A DNA stretch of 64,000 bases from Acinetobacter sp. ANC 4910. Lineage in GTDB: Bacteria; Pseudomonadota; Gammaproteobacteria; Pseudomonadales; Moraxellaceae. Under the pieces are notes generated by a model that was given only the letters and a program-made list of their open reading frames with translations, did not search any database and was not told the DNA's origin. Shown here in pieces: positions 18,681 to 27,581 of the stretch (the stretch's first letter is position 1; each line of letters starts with the position of its first letter). Where the stretch lies: contig NZ_SJNT01000004.1 of NCBI RefSeq assembly GCF_004331035.1, positions 62,001 to 126,000 on the forward strand, given 5' to 3'. The position numbers and the translations under genes were made by a program.

Positions 18681-19636
18681 GCTTCATCTCCATTTTTAGA
18701 AGATAAAGTAGCTTCCTTCACCTGATCAAACATCCAATCTAAACATTTATGCTCCGTAAATTTCTGAAGTATCTGTTGACGAAACTCCTGCTCAGTCATT
18801 TTTTCTTTTGCACACATAAAGGCATAAGGAAGTACCACAGCGTCCTTAATTAAATCCGCTACATCAAAGACCAAAGCCCCGCGGCGGGTTTTGCCATGCA
18901 TCACAGCAAAACCATGTGGAATGCCTAAAACCCAAAGTGTCGTCGCTGCCAATCCATAGGCCAAATAATTACCGTGATTGAGAAAATCATTGGCTAAATC
19001 TCCCTGTTCATGATTACGCTCAAAACTCATTTTGTTGCGTGTTGCAGCAATTTTATAAAGTTGTTTGGTCATTGCCGCTTCATGCAAAAGCAAATCACCG
19101 ACTTTTGTGGTGTTAGGAATCTTCTTTTCAAAACCATCCAATGCAGTTTGAATATCCCGATCATCTAAATAAAAACCCTGCTCTTTTAAATCACGGTCTT
19201 TGTCCCAAACTTTCCGTATAAAATCGATACGCGCATGTTGAAATTGTTTTGCCACCGCTAGACGCTTGTCATCTTCGAACCAAAATTGCATCCAACCCTG
19301 CATATATTCTGTTGGTCGGTATTCACTTTGCGGTGTTATCAACTCAATTTCACTACCCATAAAAAGTGGCGTTCCACCTCCACCACAAAAACCAACCAAT
19401 ACCCCTGCACTGGCGAGCATTCGCATCGCTGCCTGAGTAATCGACGTACCTGTGCCGAGTAAAATCACTGTGGTATTGGCAATTGGGATATTCCAGTATT
19501 GGTTTTCATTTTTGGCTTCGGTGAGGTAAAGCACCCGACCATCTTTTTGCATGACACGAGCATGTTCAAGGTAATAGACATTGGCGCGTTTTGAATGAAG
19601 AATTGCTTTTAAGTCTGATGGATTCAGTTGTTCCAT
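18677..19636 (-). CDS. cas1: Cas1 integrase (type I-F)
   Basis: A 319-residue Cas1, the integrase that inserts new spacers. The metal-binding residues are visible: Glu186 in LLLHEAAMT, His247 in AVMHGKTRRGALVFD, and Asp258 with Asp261 in FDVADLIKD. The N-terminal beta domain contains LLGTGTSITQAAMRMLASAGV. It is first in the cas operon. No strong ribosome binding site precedes the ATG; upstream DNA is very AT-rich. Confidence 0.95.
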   Translation of the reverse strand: MEQLNPSDLKAILHSKRANVYYLEHARVMQKDGRVLYLTEAKNENQYWNIPIANTTVILLGTGTSITQAAMRMLASAGVLVGFCGGGGTPLFMGSEIELITPQSEYRPTEYMQGWMQFWFEDDKRLAVAKQFQHARIDFIRKVWDKDRDLKEQGFYLDDRDIQTALDGFEKKIPNTTKVGDLLLHEAAMTKQLYKIAATRNKMSFERNHEQGDLANDFLNHGNYLAYGLAATTLWVLGIPHGFAVMHGKTRRGALVFDVADLIKDAVVLPYAFMCAKEKMTEQEFRQQILQKFTEHKCLDWMFDQVKEATLSSKNGDEA

Positions 19637-20295
19637 TTTTTATAAAACTATAAATATAATAATTAAAATGAGTATAAAAAAATTATGGGAAAAATATATA
19701 AAACTTGAGTTTAAAACGACATACTTTGACGTTTATTTCACGCTTTAGCTTAAACAGAATTCTTATTTTCAACTTAAAGCGTTGGGCGTAAAGTTCATGC
19801 TTTGTGTATGAAAATCAAACTCAATAGATCAACAAAAAATACAGTAAATTGTCGAATTCATTATGATTTAACTGATTTATTTTTTCGAAAATCTAAATAG
19901 AATTCGATTAAAGACCAAATCACGACCAATAAAAAAAAGAAAAAGACCAACAGAAAAGCGGAAAAATACATCATATTGTTCAATCCTAAACTTGCTTTAG
20001 TAAAACGACAGATATTCAATGAAGTTCCATTTCATCTAAGACAAAAGTCTAATATGGTTTAAATGCAATGAATAGTGATTTTTCCAATAAATTAAGACTT
20101 TTTTTCAATGAGTTGATCTATAAAACTAATAAATATGGCAGGTTATTGCTATAACCGAGACACCATCACAAAACAAAAAAACCAAATATACACTTGTATT
20201 TTATATATGCAATTACATCATTCCAGCTATTGACCTTATTTTGAAATAAGCAGACATTAGCAAGCTTAATTAACCCCATAACATTAAGATCCGCT
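19637..20295. promoter_or_regulatory. Intergenic region with the presumed cas operon promoter
   Basis: This 659-bp gap separates cas1 from the acyltransferase. On the minus strand a good -10 hexamer TATACT lies at 19671-19676, about 35 bases before the cas1 ATG. The inverted repeat ACGCTTTA (19740-19747) / TAAAGCGT (19775-19782), 27 bases apart, could be an operator or an RNA hairpin. A short ORF for a membrane peptide is listed separately. The rest, up to 20295, must hold the promoter of the acyltransferase gene. I see no solo CRISPR repeat in it. Confidence 0.4.
19861..19974 (-). CDS. Possible 37-residue single-pass membrane peptide upstream of cas1
   Basis: A minus-strand ORF begins with two ATGs and encodes MMYFSAFLL, then a run of F, L, V and I residues to about residue 20, then a basic tail (FRKNKSVKS). 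This is the look of a single-span inner membrane peptide. It lies 224 bp upstream of cas1 on the same strand. AGGA occurs 13 bases before the first ATG. It is too short to exclude chance in AT-rich DNA, and no family is recognised. Confidence 0.3.
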   Translation of the reverse strand: MMYFSAFLLVFFFFLLVVIWSLIEFYLDFRKNKSVKS

Positions 20296-20856
20296 ATGTT
20301 AAAAAAAATGATTGGCGAATCCGCATTTAAACTTGCGGGCTGGCAATATCACGTAGAACCCAACACCCTCGAAAACAAACAAGTGATTGTGGGTTTTGAA
20401 CACACCTCAATGATGGATGCTGTTTTATCTCTCGCCTTGTTCCAAATTTACGATATTAAAATCCATACCCTCATCAAAAAAGAATTGTTTAAGGGCCCGT
20501 TAAAGCCATTGCTAGGAGCTATTGGCGGAATTCCAGTTGACCGTAAATCTAATCAAGATATTGTGGGACAAATGGTCGACCTCTTTGCCTCTCACGAAAA
20601 ATTTAATTTGGTGATTGCACCTGAGGCAACTCGTGCAAAAGATGGTGAAGTCCGCAAACCTATCCGTACAGGATTTTGGCATATTGCCAAAGCTGCCAAT
20701 GTCCCTATTGTTTTAATGTATGCCAACTCGCAAACCAAACAAGGCGGTATTTTTGGCAAAATTTATCCCACTGAGCTTCATCACGACCTAGCGCTTATGC
20801 AAAAGTTGTATAAAGAAAATGTGGGATTGGACATTATTATTCCTGAACCCAAATAG
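20296..20856 (+). CDS. PlsC-like acyltransferase family protein
   Basis: A 186-residue protein of the glycerolphosphate acyltransferase superfamily. The catalytic HX4D box is visible as HTSMMD (about residues 36-41), with GGIPVDRKS near 75-83 and the substrate-loop motif APEATRAKDG near 111-120. Enzymes of this type move an acyl chain onto lysophosphatidate or a related lipid at the inner membrane. It is shorter than PlsC and has no strong membrane anchor, so the exact acceptor is unknown. An AAGCCCTTT/AAAGGGCTT inverted repeat follows the gene. Confidence 0.75.
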   Translation: MLKKMIGESAFKLAGWQYHVEPNTLENKQVIVGFEHTSMMDAVLSLALFQIYDIKIHTLIKKELFKGPLKPLLGAIGGIPVDRKSNQDIVGQMVDLFASHEKFNLVIAPEATRAKDGEVRKPIRTGFWHIAKAANVPIVLMYANSQTKQGGIFGKIYPTELHHDLALMQKLYKENVGLDIIIPEPK

Positions 20857-20886
20857 CATTGTTCAATTGTTTAAAAACTCAAACTT

Positions 20887-20912
20887 AAGCCCTTTCTCTA
20901 AAAAAAGGGCTT
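20887..20912 (+). terminator. Inverted repeat between the acyltransferase gene and yebC
   Basis: A 9-bp stem AAGCCCTTT / AAAGGGCTT with a loop rich in A. It lies 31 bases after the acyltransferase stop. There is no T tract after it, so termination would be weak. TAGAAT at 20917-20922 just downstream is a plausible -10 for yebC. Confidence 0.45.
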
Positions 20913-20972
20913 ATGGTAGAATCTGCTCAATTTGATTTGGCATAAGGCCAATCTACAAGGAGCATATTTCGC

Positions 20973-21722
20973 ATGGCGGGTCATTCCAAGTGGGCTAATA
21001 CTAAGCATCGTAAAGCAAAACAAGATGCGAGCCGCGCTAAAGTATTCACAAAATTCATTCGTGAAATCGTTACAGCTGCCCGTTTAGGTGGTGGTGACGT
21101 TGCATCTAACCCACGTTTACGTGCTGTCGTTGAGAAAGCATTAGTCGCAAACATGACACGTGATACGATCAACCGTGCAATCCAGCGCGGTGTTGGCGGT
21201 GAAGAAAATGCTGATTTAAAAGAAGTCACTTACGAAGGTTATGGCGTGGGTGGTGTTGCGGTAATCGTAGAAACAATGACTGACAACTTAAACCGTACTG
21301 TGCCAGATGTTCGTCACTGTTTTTCTAAAACCGATGGTAACTTAGGTACTGCTGGTTCAGTGGCTTATATGTTTACTAAACGCGGTGAAATTACTTTTGA
21401 AGACGTTTCTTTAGAAGACAAAATCATGGACGTGGCTTTAGAAGCTGGCGCTGAAGATATTGAAGTGGCTGAAGACGAAATTTTAGTCATCACAACACCT
21501 GAGACTTTTGGTGAAGTTCAAGATGCGCTAACAGCAGCAGGTTTAAAATCTGACAATGCTGAAGTCGTGATGAATCCTTCAACTAAAGCATTGATTTCCG
21601 ATGTAGATCAAGCGAAAAAAATCGTGAAAATGATTGATATGTTTGAAGATTTAGATGATGTGCAAAACGTTTATACCAACGTTGAATTTACAGAAGAAGT
21701 TTTAGCTCAGCTAGATGAGTAA
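20973..21722 (+). CDS. yebC: YebC/PmpR-family protein
   Basis: A 249-residue member of the widely conserved YebC family, recognised from the start [38 protein letters not shown] and [18 protein letters not shown] follow. Members have been described as DNA-binding regulators, and more recently as ribosome-linked factors easing translation of proline stretches; the sequence alone does not choose between these. The length is normal. AAGGAG precedes the start, and a strong terminator follows the stop within 20 bases, so the gene is probably transcribed alone. Confidence 0.95.
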   Translation: MAGHSKWANTKHRKAKQDASRAKVFTKFIREIVTAARLGGGDVASNPRLRAVVEKALVANMTRDTINRAIQRGVGGEENADLKEVTYEGYGVGGVAVIVETMTDNLNRTVPDVRHCFSKTDGNLGTAGSVAYMFTKRGEITFEDVSLEDKIMDVALEAGAEDIEVAEDEILVITTPETFGEVQDALTAAGLKSDNAEVVMNPSTKALISDVDQAKKIVKMIDMFEDLDDVQNVYTNVEFTEEVLAQLDE

Positions 21723-21737
21723 TCTTTCAAAAAATAA

Positions 21738-21766
21738 AAAAACGCGCCTATGAGCGCGTTTTTTTA
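21738..21766 (+). terminator. Rho-independent terminator of yebC
   Basis: AACGCGC and GCGCGTT form a perfect stem around CTATGA and run into a T7 tract. An A-run precedes it, so it may also stop transcripts from the opposite strand. Confidence 0.9.
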
Positions 21767-21829
21767 TTGCTGTATGTAAGTGATGACCTTGCTTAGATTC
21801 GCAATTGGTCTGACTTTAAAACTTAGTAT

Positions 21830-22300
21830 CTAAACCTTATTCAATAAACCGCGACAGTTAAATACATTGTATTCCTTAATAACGAAACTGGAATGTAATG
21901 CAACCACATGCTCAATCTTCCCAATCCGATTCAGGAGAATCTGACTGTAATTTTCCATATCACGTGCAATCACTTCCACAATAAAATCTGCCGACTGCCC
22001 TGTGACCAAAAAAGCATTAATGACTTCTGGAATACTTTCTAATTCTTCTAAAAATTTGGAAAAAGTATCACTATCATGCTTACTTAAAGAAACTTGCAGT
22101 AATACATGTAAGCTAAAGCCGAGTTTTTGATAATTAATGTCGCGACGTACATTGGTCATGACATTGGTATCAATTAAGTGTTTAATGCGACGATGAACCG
22201 AGCTGACCGAAAGATTAATTCGCTCTGACAGTTCATTGAGGTTCACATCTTCATGGGTTAATATTTCCAGAATTTGTTTGTCAAAGCGGTCTAATTCCAT
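21830..22300 (-). CDS. Lrp/AsnC-family transcriptional regulator
   Basis: A 156-residue regulator. The N-terminal helix-turn-helix covers about residues 1-55 (LDRFDKQILEIL, then LSERINLSVSSVHRRIKHL), and the C-terminal RAM/AsnC ligand-binding domain follows (VTGQSADFIVEVIARDMENY). Such proteins form octamers and usually sense an amino acid. I place the start at the ATG at 22300 because TTGGAGCCAGTG gives GGAG at good spacing; a longer frame would need TTG at 22312. The target operon is not evident; the sulfur and amino-acid transport genes to the right are candidates. Confidence 0.88.
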   Translation of the reverse strand: MELDRFDKQILEILTHEDVNLNELSERINLSVSSVHRRIKHLIDTNVMTNVRRDINYQKLGFSLHVLLQVSLSKHDSDTFSKFLEELESIPEVINAFLVTGQSADFIVEVIARDMENYSQILLNRIGKIEHVVALHSSFVIKEYNVFNCRGLLNKV

Positions 22301-22555
22301 CACTGGCTCCAAAAATAAAATAATAAGGTGTAAATAAAAACCACGTATGAGTTATTTGAATTATGCAAGATACGTGCTCAGCATCCGAGAATGATTATTT
22401 CGTTTATTCCACTAAAAATAAAGTCGCGTATGCTACTTATTTTTATCAATCCATAGATTTACAGAAATTCAATGCAATAAATAGCCCTGAATATAAATTA
22501 AATGTCACTCTTAGGTAATATTTAACTACTTTTTACTTGAGTGGTTCTTAAAAGG

Positions 22556-23326
22556 TTACATACCGCGCCAGTCTACACGTGCATTGCGTTCGGTATAATA
22601 AATACGCTGTACATATTGTCCCAAAGGTAAATCTAAAAGTTGATGCTTGAAGGCATAAAACTCTTCAGAACTGCCCGAAATGTAGTCTTCTTCACGCTCC
22701 CAAGGGGTTCCAGCTATTTCTAATAAAGGTGCAAGCATGGAACAGACCGAAATATCTGCAAGCCCCAAACGCTCCCCCACAAAATAACGCCCATCATTTT
22801 CTAATAATTTCTGATTCAATACGGTAATCAGTTGTTCCATCTGATGCTTAGAATAAGCAACTTTTTCAGCATCAAGCTGATAGCTCTTAGACACCAGTGT
22901 TTTTAATATGGGTTTAGAAAATTTTTCAAATTGGCGTAGATAACCTTTTTCACCAATCATAATGTCTAAGGTTTCATCACTTTCCGATAAACTTTGTGCT
23001 AACCCCCAACGGCGTACATGTAAGCCAAGCTCTGACGCCAAGGCATTAATTTCTAATGCAACTTCTCTTAAATGTGAATCTGCACGTAATAAAGCATGTT
23101 CAGGATAAGTTTGATCTAAATACAATGCAATTTGGGTTGAATCGGCAACCCAATACTCATTGTCTCGTAAAATTGGCAGTTTATTCTGCCCTGTTTTGAG
23201 TTGTGCAAAAGCACGATGTACACCAGGGATTAAATTGTGTGCAACAAAATCAAGTTGTTTATGATCGAGTAACCAGCGAGCTTTCTCACAATAATGAGAT
23301 AAAGGAAACTGGTATAAAATTCGCAT
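22556..23326 (-). CDS. Glutathione S-transferase family protein
   Basis: A 256-residue GST-fold protein. The thioredoxin-like N-terminal domain starts MRILYQFPLSHYCEKARWLL and continues with NKLPILRDNEYWVADSTQIALYL, the usual glutathione-binding segment (LPIL, DSTQIA). A helical C-terminal domain contains YFVGERLGLADISVCSML. The activity could be glutathione transfer or another thiol chemistry. The ATG at 23326 is chosen because GGAG lies 7 bases upstream; the longer frame from 23353 has no such support. Confidence 0.82.
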   Translation of the reverse strand: MRILYQFPLSHYCEKARWLLDHKQLDFVAHNLIPGVHRAFAQLKTGQNKLPILRDNEYWVADSTQIALYLDQTYPEHALLRADSHLREVALEINALASELGLHVRRWGLAQSLSESDETLDIMIGEKGYLRQFEKFSKPILKTLVSKSYQLDAEKVAYSKHQMEQLITVLNQKLLENDGRYFVGERLGLADISVCSMLAPLLEIAGTPWEREEDYISGSSEEFYAFKHQLLDLPLGQYVQRIYYTERNARVDWRGM

Positions 23327-23698
23327 AAACACTCCAAAAGATGAGAGGAACATTGATTTATTCAGAAAACCAACGCTTTTAGTCTGTTACTTTAGTCAGT
23401 CAAAGCCAGAAACACAATGTCCTTTTTATCCCAAAATAAATACGACTTAACCTTGTCCGGTTATACAATTTTCTGTCTTGAATATCTTTAAACAAGATAA
23501 CCCTCCATTTTGGGAACACCCCATAAAACCTTAAAGTTATAATTATCAATGAAAATCAAACATTTAACTTATCTATATTTATTCAAACTTTACCACTTTA
23601 AGTTTTAAACATTGTTTTTCATAAGTACATAGAAATCAGTCAGTTAATTTTTTATAACAGACCGATTAACGTTTTGACATTGTTTCAAAGGTGTCATC
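23327..23698. other. Intergenic region upstream of the organosulfur operon
   Basis: This 372-bp AT-rich gap separates divergent genes and must hold the promoter of the sulfur operon. I see TTATAATTATCAA-type AT-rich segments that could be regulator sites, but no convincing CysB or Cbl motif. No ORF worth reporting is present. Confidence 0.4.
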
Positions 23699-24901
23699 AT
23701 GGCTTATATCAATTCTAAAAACATACAGATCATCGAAAATGATCAGGATGCAATTAATGCCGCTTATCAGGTTGCAGATTTTGCCCTTGAAGGTCGCAAT
23801 GCTCGCGATCAAAACCGAGCATTACCTTTTGCAGAAATTGAACAATTTAGCCAAAAAGGCTTAGGCGGTTTAAGAATTCCCAAACAATATGGCGGTGCTT
23901 ATGTGTCCAATAAAACACTGGCACGTGTATTCCGTATTTTAAATAAAGCCGATTCTAGTGTAGGACAAATCCCACAGAATCAAATTAGCTTGCTGTATCT
24001 CATTGACTTGATGGGCACTGAAGCGCAAAAGCAGTTTATCTTTCAGCAAATTTTAGAGGGTAAACGCCTTGCCAATGGTGGACCAGAACGCCATACCAAA
24101 GATTCTAAAACACTCAACACCACATTAAGTTTGGAGAATGGTCACTATTACTTACAAGGTGAAAAATTCTATTCAACGGGCAGTAGCTTCGCGCATTGGT
24201 TAGCCATTAAAGCCATTCATCCAGAAGGTCATGTAGTACTCGTCATCGTAAATCGTGAAGCTCAAGGCATTGAAGTGATTGATGATTGGGATGGTTTTGG
24301 ACAACGTACTACATCGAGTGGCTCAGTCCGTCTAAACCATGTGGAAATTGATCCTTTCCTGATCTTTGATGAACGTCCCTTAACGGCAGCACCAACCTAT
24401 CGCGGGGCTTATTCGCAACTGTTACAAGTTGCGATTGATGTCGGCATTGCTGAGGCTGCCTTTGAAGATACGTTGGCAACCGTCAAAAAAGCGCGTCCAA
24501 TTGTCGATGCCCAAGTCGAAAAAGCCAGCTTTGAACATTACACCCTACAAGAAGTAGGCAAACTGCAAATTCAACTTGAAGCCGCTATTTTACTGCTCGA
24601 TGAAGCCGCAGAGTATTTAGATGAGTTAGATCAACTCGATGGTGTAACCGATGAGCAAGCTGCACGAGCCTCTATTCTCGTCGCTGAAGCCAAAATTTAT
24701 GCCAATGATGCAGCACTGAATATTTCTGAAAAACTGCTCGAACTCGGAGGCAGCCGTTCAAGTTTAAGTCAATTCAATTTAGATCAGCACTGGCGTAATG
24801 CACGTGTGCACACCTTACATGATCCAGTGCGTTGGAAACTTCATGCGCTAGGTAATTATTACCTGAATCATCAATTACCTGCCCGCCATGCATGGATTTA
24901 A
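23699..24901 (+). CDS. SfnB-like acyl-CoA dehydrogenase-fold flavoenzyme (first copy)
   Basis: A 400-residue protein of the acyl-CoA dehydrogenase fold in the SfnB/DszC-like branch used for sulfur acquisition. Marks are RIPKQYGGAYVSN near residues 59-71, GQIPQNQ, GEKFYSTGSSFAHW near 154-167, DDWDGFGQRTTSSGSV, and a C-terminal DQHWRNARVHTLHDPVRWK. These flavoenzymes oxidise organosulfur compounds or desaturate intermediates, using reduced flavin from a partner. It is the first gene of a run of seven, and 10 bases separate it from a second paralogue. The substrate is unknown. Confidence 0.82.
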   Translation: MAYINSKNIQIIENDQDAINAAYQVADFALEGRNARDQNRALPFAEIEQFSQKGLGGLRIPKQYGGAYVSNKTLARVFRILNKADSSVGQIPQNQISLLYLIDLMGTEAQKQFIFQQILEGKRLANGGPERHTKDSKTLNTTLSLENGHYYLQGEKFYSTGSSFAHWLAIKAIHPEGHVVLVIVNREAQGIEVIDDWDGFGQRTTSSGSVRLNHVEIDPFLIFDERPLTAAPTYRGAYSQLLQVAIDVGIAEAAFEDTLATVKKARPIVDAQVEKASFEHYTLQEVGKLQIQLEAAILLLDEAAEYLDELDQLDGVTDEQAARASILVAEAKIYANDAALNISEKLLELGGSRSSLSQFNLDQHWRNARVHTLHDPVRWKLHALGNYYLNHQLPARHAWI

Positions 24902-24911
24902 GGAGAATAAC

Positions 24912-26135
24912 ATGACCTCATTTCAAAGTATTTCCCCTGCACAGGCAGCGCAACTTGCACCTGCACATATTATTCAATCCGATGCCGAAGCCTTAGAAAT
25001 TGCACACACCTTGGCAGAACAATTCAAGCACAATGCGATTCTGCGCGATGCTGAGCGTATTTTGCCTTTTGATGAAATTGAAGCATATAGCCAGTCTGGA
25101 CTTTGGGCCATTACGGTACCTAAACAATATGGTGGTGCTGAAGTTTCGAGCTATACCGTGGCGCAGATTATTGCCCTTATGAGTGGTGTGGATGGTTCAA
25201 TCGGGCAAATCCCACAAAATCATTTCTATGCCTTGGAAGTTTTACGTAATACAGGGTCAGAGCAACAAAAACAAAAACTGTATCAGGAAGTATTGCAAGG
25301 TGCGCGCTTTGGTAATGCGCTTGCAGAGTTTAAAACCAAGAATGCCGCACAAAAGCAAACCGCAATTTCCCCAACAGCGAATGGTTTTATCGTCAATGGT
25401 GAAAAATTCTATTGCACAGGCAGTTTGTTTGCACATCGTATTCCAACCTTGGTCAAAGATGCACATGACCGTGAGTTTTTAGCCTTTATTCCGCGTAACA
25501 GTGAAGGCTTAGAGCTGATTGATGATTGGTCGGGATTTGGACAACGCACTACAGGCAGTGGTACAGTCAAATTCCATCAAGTCTTTGTTGCTGCAGAAGA
25601 TGTGATTCCTTTCGATCAAACCTTTCAACAGCCTACTTTGGTTGGACCTTTTGCCCAAATTATGCATGCGGCAATTGAAACAGGCATCGCCCGTGCTGCT
25701 TTTGAAGAGACCTTGATTCGTGTGCATCAAGCCCGTCCTTGGATTGATTCAGGTGTCGATGCTGCAACCCAAGACCCACTGACCTTATTAGAATTAGGTC
25801 GTGTCGTGGCAGACGTTCGCGCTAGCGAAGTGTTATTAAAACAAGCCGCTCGCTCTATCGATGCCGCCAAACCGCAACCCACCGAAGACAACATTACTCA
25901 AGCGTCTTTAGATGTTGCCAAAGTGCGCGCACATAGCAGTGAAACAGCACTTAAAGCATCGTCCAAACTGATTGAACTGGCAGGTAGCCGTGGTAGCCAG
26001 CGCGTAGATGGTTTAGACCGATTCTGGCGTAACGCCCGCGTACATACCCTGCACGATGCGGCACGTTGGAAGTATTACTTCATTGCTAATTACACCCTCA
26101 ACGGCATTCGCCCTCCACGTCGGGGGACTTTGTAA
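24912..26135 (+). CDS. SfnB-like acyl-CoA dehydrogenase-fold flavoenzyme (second copy)
   Basis: A 407-residue paralogue of the preceding gene with the same landmarks: VPKQYGGAEVSS, GQIPQNHFYALEVL, GEKFYCTGSLFAH, DDWSGFGQRTTGSGTV and DRFWRNARVHTLHDAARWK. I start it at the ATG at 24912, which has AGGAG seven bases upstream; the frame is open from 24888, inside the previous gene. Its stop codon shares one base with the next start (TAATG). Tandem copies suggest two substrates or a heteromer, which is inference. Confidence 0.84.
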   Translation: MTSFQSISPAQAAQLAPAHIIQSDAEALEIAHTLAEQFKHNAILRDAERILPFDEIEAYSQSGLWAITVPKQYGGAEVSSYTVAQIIALMSGVDGSIGQIPQNHFYALEVLRNTGSEQQKQKLYQEVLQGARFGNALAEFKTKNAAQKQTAISPTANGFIVNGEKFYCTGSLFAHRIPTLVKDAHDREFLAFIPRNSEGLELIDDWSGFGQRTTGSGTVKFHQVFVAAEDVIPFDQTFQQPTLVGPFAQIMHAAIETGIARAAFEETLIRVHQARPWIDSGVDAATQDPLTLLELGRVVADVRASEVLLKQAARSIDAAKPQPTEDNITQASLDVAKVRAHSSETALKASSKLIELAGSRGSQRVDGLDRFWRNARVHTLHDAARWKYYFIANYTLNGIRPPRRGTL

Positions 26136-27550
26136 TGACACAACAAACGCCGAAAAAGATTATTTTAAATGCCTTTGATATGAACTCGGTTGGACATATC
26201 AATCATGGTTTATGGACACACCCGCGAGATCAATCGCACCGTTTTAATGAACTCAGTTATTGGACTGAATTGGCACAAACCTTAGAACAAGGCTTATTTG
26301 ACGGTCTATTTATTGCCGACATTACAGGTGTTTATGATGTCTATCAGAATGGTATTGATTTAACCCTGAAAGAATCGATCCAGTTGCCTAGTCATGATCC
26401 AAGTACCTTGGTTTCAGCTATGGCTGCTGCAACGCAACATTTGGGTTTTGGTGTTACGGTTAATTTAAGCTATGAAAATCCATATCAATTTGCCCGTCGT
26501 TTTGCCAGTTTAGACCATTTAACCCAAGGCCGTATCGGTTGGAATATTGTGACGGGTTATTTGGACAGCGCGGAACGTTTGGTGGGACAAAAAGGTCTAA
26601 AAGAACACGACCTGCGTTATGCCCAAGCCGAAGAATTTCTTGAGCTTTGCTATAAGTTTTGGGAAGGCTCTTGGGAAAATAACGCGGTACTGAAAGATAA
26701 AGCACAGCGTATTTTTACCGATCCCGCTAAAGTACATGCCATTCAGCATCAGGGACAGTTTTATCAAAGTCAGGGCGTGTTTCAAGTCTCTCCCTCACCA
26801 CAGCGTACCCCCGTTTTATATCAGGCTGGCGCTTCGCCACGTGGTTTAGCTTTTGCGACTCAACATGCGGAAGGTATTTTTATTGGTGGAGATCGACCAG
26901 AGAAGATTAAGCAACAGGTCGATAAAATTCGTGCTCTCGCGGTTGCTCAAGGTCGAGATGCCAATACGGTAAAAATCTTTGTCGGGATTACTGTTGTGAC
27001 CGCCGAAACGGATGCATTGGCACAAGAAAAATTGGCTGAATATATCCGCTATGCCAGTCCTGAAGCGGGTTTAGCACATTACTCCAGTTCTGTAGGCATT
27101 GATTTATCCAAATTTGCTGATGATGAAGCAATTCCCTATCAAAAAACCAATAGCATTGCCTCGGTCAATCAAAAGTTTAAAGAACAAACCATTACCCGCA
27201 ATGACTTAAAAGCACAGCATGTCTTGGGTGGGCGTTATCCCCTCATTATTGGAAGTGGCGCGGCTGTGGCAGAACAATTGATTCAGTGGATCGATGAAAC
27301 AGGCATTGATGGTTTTAATCTGACCCGCACGGTTGCCCCAGAATCGCATCAAGACTTTATTCGTTATGTTATTCCTGAATTACAACAACGTGGGCGCTAC
27401 AAAACAAGCTACAGCGAAGGCAGTTTAAGACACAAACTGTTTCAACAAGGCGACCATCTTGCGGCCCATCATCCTGTGCAGCAGTTCCGATGTTTAAGCT
27501 CAAACTCGACTCCAGACTTAACCACACATTCAGAAAAACAGACAGCTTAA
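26135..27550 (+). CDS. LLM-class FMN-dependent monooxygenase (NtaA/DszA type)
   Basis: This 471-residue member of the bacterial luciferase-like family belongs to the NtaA/SnaA/DszA group. Visible marks are HGLWTHPRDQS near the start, ASLDHLTQGRIGWNIVTGYLDSAERLVG in the middle, SPQRTPVLYQAGASPRG, and FNLTRTVAPESHQDFIRYVIPELQQRG near the end. The C-terminal LRHKLF and HHPVQQFR are also typical. The enzyme uses reduced FMN and O2 to cleave a C-S or C-N bond. With SfnB-like enzymes and a methionine-type transporter, release of sulfur from an organosulfur compound is the most likely role. No flavin reductase lies in the operon itself. Confidence 0.86.
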   Translation: MTQQTPKKIILNAFDMNSVGHINHGLWTHPRDQSHRFNELSYWTELAQTLEQGLFDGLFIADITGVYDVYQNGIDLTLKESIQLPSHDPSTLVSAMAAATQHLGFGVTVNLSYENPYQFARRFASLDHLTQGRIGWNIVTGYLDSAERLVGQKGLKEHDLRYAQAEEFLELCYKFWEGSWENNAVLKDKAQRIFTDPAKVHAIQHQGQFYQSQGVFQVSPSPQRTPVLYQAGASPRGLAFATQHAEGIFIGGDRPEKIKQQVDKIRALAVAQGRDANTVKIFVGITVVTAETDALAQEKLAEYIRYASPEAGLAHYSSSVGIDLSKFADDEAIPYQKTNSIASVNQKFKEQTITRNDLKAQHVLGGRYPLIIGSGAAVAEQLIQWIDETGIDGFNLTRTVAPESHQDFIRYVIPELQQRGRYKTSYSEGSLRHKLFQQGDHLAAHHPVQQFRCLSSNSTPDLTTHSEKQTA

Positions 27551-27581
27551 CTGCTGTAAATTTAAAAATACGAGAGATAAC

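Noticed and set aside
19735..19765. TTCAC...AGCTTA upstream of cas1, considered as a degenerate repeat of a CreTA-type unit
   Set aside because: Only about 11 bases match, spacing is wrong and the CTGCC/GGCAG stem is absent.
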